DNA from: Boswellia sacra
Taxonomy: Eukaryota; Streptophyta; Magnoliopsida; Sapindales; Burseraceae
Direction: 5' to 3'
DNA: 64,000 nucleotides
Assembly: GCA_013180625.2 (NCBI GenBank)
Contig: SNVD02002439.1
Span: 1 to 64,000, forward strand
The notes below the pieces were generated by a model, which saw only the letters and a program-made list of their open reading frames with translations, was not told where the DNA came from and made no database searches. Position 1 is the stretch's first letter; every line of letters begins with the position of its first letter. Both the position numbers and the translations under genes were made by a program. Below are positions 56,454 to 64,000 of this stretch, one piece after another.

Positions 56454-58857
56454 ATACTAACAGGAAGGTTGGCAGCCCTGAGTCAGTTCATTTCAAGGGC
56501 CACGGATAAGTCACACCCTTTTTTCAAAGCAATGAGGCAAGGAAAGAAGATGCAATGGACAACTGAATGTGAGGTTGCGTTTCAACAGTTGAAGAATTAC
56601 TTGGCAAGTTCTCCACTTCTCTCGACGCCTCAACAGGGTGAGACCCTATATATATACTTAGCTGTTTCTGCGACTGCTGTAAGTTCGGTGTTGGTTCGCG
56701 AGTCTAAAGGAATTCAGAAACCTATTTATTACGCCAGCAAGTCTCTTGTAGATGCAGAAACCTGTTACTCAACACTAGAGAAATTAGCTCTTGCTTTAGT
56801 AGTTTCGTCTAGAAAGCTCAGGCCTTACTTCCAAGCCCATTCAATTTGTGTAGTCACTGATCAACCTTTGAAGCAAATCTTACAAAAGCCTGAACTTTCA
56901 GGTCGCCTAACAAAATGGAGCATTGAGATAAGCGAATTTGACATCACTTTCTCTCCTAAAAATGCAATCAAAGCTCAAGCAGTCACCGAATTCATAGCTA
57001 AATTCACCAACTGCTTAGAGGGGTGTGATGATGGTATACTATTACTAAGGCAAGAAAGTGATATACCCCAACAAAATGTAAAAGCATCAGACAAACAAAA
57101 CTCTCAATCCATGAACGATCAAGAGATAGCAAGCTGGACATTGTATGTTGATGGAAGTAGTAATGAGAAGGGCAGTAGAGCAGGAGTTGTCTTGGTAAGC
57201 CCAAAAAACACAGAACTTTGTTATGCTCTAAAGTTTGGTTTTAAGGCTTCCAACAATGAAGCAGAATATGAGGCAGGTTTAGCTGGAATGAGACTAGCAA
57301 AAAACTTAGAAGTTGAAAAACTGATCCTCAAAAGTGATTCACAAGTGGTTGTAAGTCATGTGAATTCAGAATACCAAGCTAAGGGGAACAACATGATAGC
57401 TTATCTCCAAAGGGTCAATGAATTGAAGAAGCACTTCAAAGAATTAAAAGTAGAGAGAATCCCACGAGAAGAGAACCTACAAGCTGACTTTCTAGCTAAG
57501 CTAGCATCCTCTGCTGAAATCAAAATGTCTAAGATAGTCCCACTAGAGTTTATCCCGAAATCGAGCATTCATCTTGACGATGCCATCTTTGAGGTAAAAG
57601 CGATGAATCAATCTCCAAGTTGGATGGACCGCATCCTAGCTTATCTCACAACAGGTGAGCTCCCAAATGACAAATTGGCGGCGAGGAAGCTTAAATATCA
57701 AGCTGCTAGGTATTCTCTAATTGATGATGTCTTGTACAAACGGGGTTATTCAATGCCTTATGTAAGGTGTCTCAATTATGAAGATGCTAACTACGTGTTG
57801 AGAGAAATCCATGAAAAAGTATGTGGAAACCATTCCGGAGCGAAGAGCTTAGCTTTTAAAGTTTTGAGGCAGGGTTATTACTGGCCTACCATGCATGCAG
57901 ATACAAAGGCCTTTATAAGGGATTGTGACAAGTGTCAACAGTTTGTAAATATACCCAGACAACCACCTGAGAAGCTTACCTCATTAAGTAGCCGTTGGCC
58001 ATTTGCTCAATGGGATATAGACTTAATTGGCCCTCTTCCAACGTCTAAAGGCCAAGTGAAATTTGCAATAGTAGTTGTTGATTATTTCACCAAATGGGTT
58101 GAAGCCGAACCATTGGCGGCCATCACTGAAAAGAAGACCACAAACTTCATTTGGAGATCTCTTATTTGTAGGTTTGGGATTCCACATACTATAATCACTG
58201 ATAATGGCAGACAGTTTGACAATGCCAACCTTAAGGAACTTTGTGAGCAGCTTGGCATCCATTATAAATTCTTATCAGCAGCTCACCCTCAAGCTAACAG
58301 GCAAGTGGAAGCAGTTAATAAGGAGATAAAGCATTTACTCAAAACCAAGCTAGAAGCACACAAGGGGGCTTGGGCTGAAGAGTTTCACAAAGTCTTATGG
58401 GCTTACAGAACCACCCCTAGATCCACAACAGGAGAAACCCCTTACTCTTTATCTTTTGGGGTGGAAGCTGTAGTTCCAATTGAAGTAGGAATGCCCAACC
58501 TTCGAAGAATTGCTCACGATCCAGAGGCTAATTCAAAACAGCTTAGAATATGTTTGGATTTGGTTGAAGAGGAGCGAGACATGGCACAAGTTAGATTGGC
58601 AGCTTACCAACAAAGGGTGGCCAAGTTCTACAATTCTAGAGTTAAGGCAAGAAAGTTTGAAGTTGGAGACTTGGTTCTAAGGAAGGTAATGTTGAACATG
58701 CAGGAACCGAGAGTTGGAGTCTGAAGACCCAACTGGGAAGGCCCATACCGAGTAGAGCAAGTTCTTGGCTCGAGGGCTTATCGCCTGCTTCGAATGGATG
58801 GGACTAAAGTTAGGCACCCTTGGAATGCTGAACACTTGAAGAAATATTATCAATGAG
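56454..58857 (+). pseudogene. RNase H, second RNase H and integrase, Gypsy element 2
   Basis: The longest open stretch of the window (751 codons, 56469-58724). First RNase H: IYLAVSATAVSSVLVRES, ETCYSTLEKLALALV, KWSIEISEFDI. Second RNase H: WTLYVDGSSNEKGSRAGVVL, NNEAEYEAGLAGMRLAK, KSDSQVVVSHV. Integrase: HEKVCGNHSG ... CDKCQQF zinc finger, DIDLIGPLP, IITDNGRQFDN, ANRQVEAVNKE (DDE complete, the usual Gly before QVEAVN is Arg). A TGA at 58722-58724 precedes the last segment (RPNWEGPYRVEQV to about 58857). Confidence 0.92.
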
Positions 58858-59839
58858 AAATTTGAGCTTGGAAAGATGTTTCGGGTTTAGAATGATTCAT
58901 ATGCTTATCTCTTACAAATAGCTACAAGCTATATTATGAAGGCCTAAGTGCCTCTTTCCTCTTATTTCCACAAAGAGCCTAAGTGCTCTCTTTTGTAAAT
59001 GACCAAGGTTCTTCTTCACTCAATGAGCTAAGACTCACTTAATGAATGAGAAACCCTATGAGGTATTATTCAAATTGCTATGCAAAATAATGCTAGTTTA
59101 ATTTGCTAACATTCCAAATTGGCTCTTCCAATGATAGAATCTTTTGAAGAAGCCAAGGCTATAAGTATATTAACTAATAGCCTTGCTTGCCTCTACTCCA
59201 AAATGACTAAGGAGGAAACACCTCAAAGAAGTTGGAGTTACTAGTACATTCACCAGTTAGCTTTAACTCGTCAACAATAATAACTCCAAAAGGAATACGG
59301 AAAGTAACTCATATCACCGCTAAAAGGGGAATCATGTTTTGTTATCTACGTAATAAATAATTACTAGGCCAAACAAGATGCCCGACGAAGGATAAGACCT
59401 GCCTCGTCGTAAACCCAACTAGTAAACTACATTGTATCCTTTAGTTATAGAAACTAATTCCTACTTATTTAAGTTGCTAGTTTATCAGTGCAAGTGCCTA
59501 AGTGTTGATGAGTTTCAATATGCTTTAAGAAACTATGATCACAAATAAATTCGGATCCTCATAAAATAGTTTATAAAATAAATACGTCAATTATGTGCCA
59601 AAAAAAAAAAGAGTTATGCAAAAAGAGTTGTTCTTTCATAACAAGTATATATGAATATTGAATCATAATTCAACAATAAAACAAGATCTACGATAGAAAG
59701 TGCCACCAATTATAAGAATTAGCCTTGATAAACCGTTTAATAGTAGCGAATGCTAATAACAAAAGTCAAAGTGCAGTGTCACAGCGATTTGGGCTTTAGT
59801 TCACGAATTACAGTAAAAAGTGATACAAAAGTAAGGGAA

Positions 59840-59881
<42 letters not shown>

Positions 59882-59897
59882 CTAGGCATCCCTAATA
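58858..59897. other. Non-coding 3' segment of Gypsy element 2
   Basis: AT-rich with no ORF. It ends with a (TA)n microsatellite of about 40 bp (59840-59881). Confidence 0.6.
59840..59881. repeat. (TA)n microsatellite
   Basis: About 20 uninterrupted TA units, just downstream of the 3' end of the antisense gene. Confidence 0.95.
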
Positions 59898-62172
59898 CTA
59901 AGCTGGAGGTGTGGTGCCTTGAGAGATTGTCTTACTACCCTTAGTAAACCTTTGTGCAATAGCGCTGAAGTCTACATCAGGGTAATCCTTCTCCAAGCCT
60001 TCAATGATAGTATCTACAGCATAGGCGGTCATCTCATGGACTTCTGAATCCAACTCAACAATCTCCACCTCCTTAGCCTCACTTGACTTTCTCTCCTCAG
60101 CTAGTTCTATCTCCTTCTTTTCAAGATGCTTCTTTAGATCTTTATTCTCAGCTTCCATCACTTACAGGGAAGACTTGAGGCTGTCTTTCTCCTCAAGTAT
60201 TTATTTCTTCATAGAATCATATTCTTTTTGTTCCTCTCTCAAAGTCTCAGCTTCGTTTAAAGCAGCTCTAATATCTTCATAATGTTGAGCCACTATATTG
60301 ACACCCTGCAAAAGCTAAAATAATTAGTGATTGTGTAAAGAGAAATAAAGGCTTAGCTGCTTGAACTTACCATGATGTGACTCACAAAGGACAACTCAAA
60401 TGCTGTCTTTGTTTTGAAGTTCTCGGTGCTCCTAGCTACATCCTTTGAGAGAACTCGAGAAGAAGCTTGAACGTAAGGAAGAAGATGTTTAGCTTCAGCG
60501 AGACTCTCAGTTTGAAATGAAGGGGGGCCGTCAAAAAGGGATAACCCCCTAAATGTCTGGTCAAGAGGTGCAAGGAAATTCTTCATCTTTTCACCAGGAA
60601 GGAAAGTCTTAGGAACTTTCTCAGTCACATTTGCATGAACTATTGCTATTCTATCCTTGGGAGGAACTCCCTTGGATTTATGAGCCATATGCTTCACCTT
60701 TGGTCTTTTTTCCAATGCCTTATTGGTCACTTGGGTCATAGCAGATATGGATGCACTAGCTTTCAGTTCACGCTTCCTCTTTGCTCTTAAAGTCTCAGCC
60801 AAAGCAACACTGTCAACTTTCTTGCTCATTTTGTCTACACCTATAAAAGAAATTGAAGGCAGGATAAGTTTAAATTAATAATGATGATAAAAGGGAAACT
60901 AGAAAGCCTAAAAGGTGAGGTGACTACCAAATTGGACTTCAGTTCAGCTACTAGTATTCATCACCAAATTGAGGTTCAAATCAATCAACTTCATTCAAAA
61001 GTTCAACTTTTATTTTTGGTCACAAAACTGATTCAATGTAAAATCACAAGTAAAAAATGTAACTTCAAAAGTGAAATCCTCTCCACCGTCCGAGTCCTCT
61101 AAATCCTCTATTTCTGGAAAATGGGAGATGAGTCTACTTCTTTTTACTCCTTTTGGATCAATTAATTTCTTAATGTTACGATCTTGGTACTCAAGAGCTG
61201 CATTCAACCTATTCTTGTATACCTCAGAAAGCTTAGTCTTCCTGATATACCCTACCAAAAGAAAAATAATAATGATGAGAAAAGCAATAATAGTAATAAT
61301 AATAATGATAATAAAAAAGATAGAAAAGCGAATATAAGTTGAAGAACTTACGGGGCATCCTAAACTCCGTTGGGGTTTTAGTAGCAATGGAAACAGATGT
61401 AGTATCCCATTCACCACCAACATAAAACCACCTAGTTTTCCACCCTTTTTTGGGGAAGGGGCTCCCATAGAATACTCTTGCCATCGGAGCCATAAATTCT
61501 AGGTCTCAATGCTAAAGTGTACCATCCTATTCTGGTGTCGGTCGAATTTGAGATGCAAAATAAGTAGAAAATTTCATCTAGGGTAATCTCGGTCTTATTA
61601 ACCATCTTCCAAAGATGATACAAAGCTAAAAGAATCATCCATCCATTGGGATTCAGCTAACTGAGGGCTAACTTGGTGTATTTGAAGAAATTGGCAAAGC
61701 ATGGTTGGAGACGAAGTCTAGCCCCATATTTGAAAAACAAAGTATAAAAGAGTACCTCACCATGTCTATACTCAATCCCTTTGAGTTTAAAGGTAGCCCT
61801 TGTGGTTATGTTGCTAGGAATTTTATACTCTCTACGGTACTTGGCTACACAAACACAATCGATCGAGCTGGGTAGCTCATCTATAGCAAATCCCTCAAAG
61901 TTGGGATCTTCTGGGTCTCTACAACGTGGGTGTTTCAAATTTGACACGCTTTCTTCCATCAAAGATGCTTGATCACCATTATCATCTCACTAGCCTCGCT
62001 ACCTTCACTAGCACTTATTTCAGCTTGGGGATCACTATCATGCTTGAAAGGTTCGATGGTCTCACCAACCTCCCAAACGTCCACATCAACCGAGGGAACA
62101 CCCGTACCCAATTCAGGGTCAATAGACTGCGGGAGATCCCGAGTCATCCCGTTAGGATCTGTTTCACCAAGT
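59898..62172 (-). pseudogene. Antisense Transposase_28-type gene in Gypsy element 2, truncated
   Basis: Minus-strand blocks: 61962-61657 (FEGFAIDELPSSID, YRHGEVLFYTLFFKYGARLR); 61650-61330 (NGWMILLALYHLWKMVNKTE, then RWFYVGGEWD in a shifted frame), resembling the PF04195 region of the counterpart in Gypsy element 1; about 61240-61050; 60829-60353 (Lys/Arg-rich, TLRAKRKRELKASASISAM); and 60161-59898, a coiled coil (DLKKHLEKKEIELAEERK). Order and orientation match 38461-36223. The 5' part is cut off by the Athila-like LTR at 62173. At least one frameshift lies near 61440. Confidence 0.65.
61262..61320. repeat. (AAT)n-like microsatellite
   Basis: Imperfect AATAATAAT / GATAATAAT repeats within an intron-like stretch of the antisense gene. 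Confidence 0.8.
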
Positions 62173-63579
62173 GATGCGTTCAAAACTAGCAAGTATACTA
62201 GTCGCATAAGTAATAAAGTGATAAGTAAGATATCGTTTCCACGAGGATTGATTCTAATTGAATTTGTTATTTCCAGCAACAATTAACTAAATGGGGGGTT
62301 TTGTTGTTTGATTAACTAGATGAAAAACTGAATACGACGGTAATTAATGAATAACACAATCCAAACTTAATTGAAATGGGAATTAATCAATGATAGAAAT
62401 CTGGTCAAGGGATCATTCTCCACCACAAGATATGGATTTGCGAATTAATTGTAGAATTATCATCCAATTACACCATTAAAATTATCAACCGTAGATAACA
62501 ACAAGCTCTGTTATCCCAATCTTTCCTTACTTTGTTGTTAAATAAAACAAGCTCTTTATTTAATTTCTATCCATTAAACAACCTAGAACAAGCTCTCTGA
62601 GTTTAATTCAATGGATGCATTATGATAAGAAAGATAGGTTGATCTAAGCAATAAAACACACAAGCTCGGATTATTTAACTTAGGTTATATTCTCCAATTG
62701 TAATCTCTGATCACAATTTTGCTACTAATAATTAGAAATTCAAGACAATTACGGATCAAGATTTCTAATATAGCAATAGACAATATCCAGATTATATTCA
62801 GTTGGCCACCCAAATACAATCAGCAAATAATCATAAGCATTAAACCTGGGAAAATACAAGCAACTTCAATTAGAGAATTGGATAATAACTTCTTGCACAA
62901 TCAACTAACAAACACCATATCAAGGGCTTTGAAATCACCTCAACCAATTCAGATTTAGTTACACATATCCAGACACAAAACAAATGCAATACAATATGGA
63001 GACATTCCAAAAATGAAAGGGAAAGGGAAAACTTAGCAAATTTGATGAAAATCTTTTAAGATTGTAGTTCTTCCTCTTTCAAGCCTTCTTTCTCCTTCAA
63101 GAACTCCAAGGGATGAGAGAAATCCAGAAGATGCTGCCTCCTCCACGTTCCCCCTCTTCAAGTTATTCAAATAAAACCCTAAAATGTGTTTATATACTCT
63201 GCTACAGTAACCTGCTACAGTGTCCCGTATTATACATGCTACAGTGATTTGTGGAATTACATTTCTATACTTCTCACACTGTTTTGATTACAACTTTTGG
63301 TACACTGAATGGATTTATAAACCGTAAATTTCTCCAGAAAATAGACTTCGAGAGCTTTCCAACGGTATATAATATGTCATCGGGTTCATTGTATATCAAT
63401 ACAATTAAATCCGAGAAGATGGTTGACTAGCAGAGGTGAAAATGAAGGGTTTTACTCATTTTTGTGCAAGTTGCTCCAAAACTCCTCACATCAAACCCAC
63501 ACAAAAACATAAAAATACGAAGGATTAGCAAAGAAAGATAGATGAATGGTATGACATGATACAGAATAGACACCTACCA
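62173..63579 (-). repeat. 3' LTR (copy C)
   Basis: 1,407 bp, TGATGCG ... CACCTACCA, aligned along its length with 44152-45531 and 581-1987. The right terminus has ACCA where copy B has ATCA. Confidence 0.9.
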
Positions 63580-64000
63580 AATTCCTCCACACTTAAACTT
63601 TGCTAGTCCTCGAGCAACTACGACGATATGAAACAAAACTAAATCGAAACATATTCAAAGAAAAAAATTAAAACACACATGTTTTAGCTTGCAAATGGGC
63701 CTCAAAGATTGTACTTAATTATAACCCAAGGAAAACTTCAAAATAATGCACTTGATCAAGAATTTTATCCGAAAGATTAGTTTCGCTTCACTTCAATTCC
63801 TCAAGCGTGTGTGTGTAGAGCCATTCTCACCTGATCACTTGTAACCGATGAGTTTATGTATAAAAATGAATCATATTTAATAGTGAAAATGTGCGTATAA
63901 ATGAACTCCATAGGCTTGCTTTTCAAGTCACTCTCCACTAATGTGACAAGCACAACACTAAAGATCAAGTAGGGCTTTATTAAGCTTGTAACGTTTGGCT
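63580..64000 (-). other. Polypurine tract and 3' non-coding region (copy C)
   Basis: Matches 45532-45960 of copy B (AATTCCTCCACACTTAAACTTTGC against AATTCCCCCACACTTAGACTTTGC). No ORF. Confidence 0.75.

Larger units (their letters stand above)
51687..62172 (+). mobile_element. Tat-lineage Ty3/Gypsy retrotransposon 2, interrupted at its 3' side
   Basis: PBS, gag, protease, RT, RNase H, second RNase H and integrase lie in order on the plus strand, followed by an antisense Transposase_28-type gene, as in Gypsy element 1. At 62173 the antisense gene is cut by the LTR of an Athila-like element, and no 3' LTR of this element follows inside the window. Pol is better preserved than in element 1 but has stops and frameshifts. 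Confidence 0.88.
62173..64000 (-). mobile_element. Athila-like LTR retrotransposon, copy C (3' end only in window)
   Basis: Inserted into Gypsy element 2. It begins at LTR terminus TGATGCGTTC, orientation minus; the 3' LTR (62173-63579) is followed by the polypurine tract and 3' non-coding region that match copy B. The element continues past the window edge. The candidate TSD on the left is CCAAG (62168-62172); the other end cannot be tested. Confidence 0.88.

Overview
This is plant nuclear DNA, most likely from a eudicot. It is AT-rich, has spliced genes with GT-AG introns, and is dominated by LTR retrotransposons and DNA transposons of plant type. The species cannot be named from the sequence. 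Roughly two thirds of the window is recognisable transposable-element DNA. I see one apparently intact host gene, two decayed host-gene copies, and one intact cellular-type enzyme gene sitting inside a retroelement.

Layout: (1) 1-1987, an internally deleted Athila-like element in antisense. (2) 2665-9431, decayed minus-strand copies of ORC2 (origin recognition complex subunit 2) and mitochondrial cytochrome c1. The ORC2 copy is split inside a coding exon by a LINE (4762-6936) with a 10-bp target-site duplication (TSD). (3) 10224-10683, a small GC-rich hAT-type element with an 8-bp TSD. (4) 10877-19393, a complete Mutator-like element (MULE) with terminal inverted repeats (TIRs) of about 110 bp and a perfect 9-bp TSD. 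It carries a decayed transposase on the minus strand and a decayed DUF1985-ULP1 protease gene on the plus strand, with short TCGACACTCGA-type repeats near both ends. (5) 22822-29400, a five-exon RNF170-like RING/DUF1232 gene, minus strand, open throughout. (6) 29891-40249, a complete Tat-lineage Ty3/Gypsy element with 5-bp TSD, two RNase H domains, an antisense Transposase_28-type gene and three tandem arrays in its 3' region. (7) 40250-44151, flanking DNA with a foldback, a TIR element and a 111-bp tandem duplication. (8) 44152-50194, the 3' half of an Athila-like element (minus strand) carrying a full-length intronless LOG (cytokinin-activating) gene and a basic zinc-finger ORF. (9) About 51.7-62.2 kb, a second Tat-lineage Gypsy element, broken at 62173 by (10) a third Athila-like copy running off the right edge.

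The most unusual feature is the 47.5-49.4 kb cargo of the Athila-like element. An open, intronless LOG gene has the catalytic PGGYGTLEE motif. Upstream of it are three tandem units, each with a CACGTG G-box and a hairpin whose stems vary with compensating changes. Beyond these is a 184-codon ORF whose basic stretch plus CX2CX4CX3C cluster resembles the small cysteine-rich nucleic-acid-binding proteins of plant flexiviruses. Retroelement pol sequence lies on one side and the retroelement 3' region and LTR on the other, all in one orientation, which suggests gene capture. All other element genes in the window have stops or frameshifts, so these two open frames stand out.
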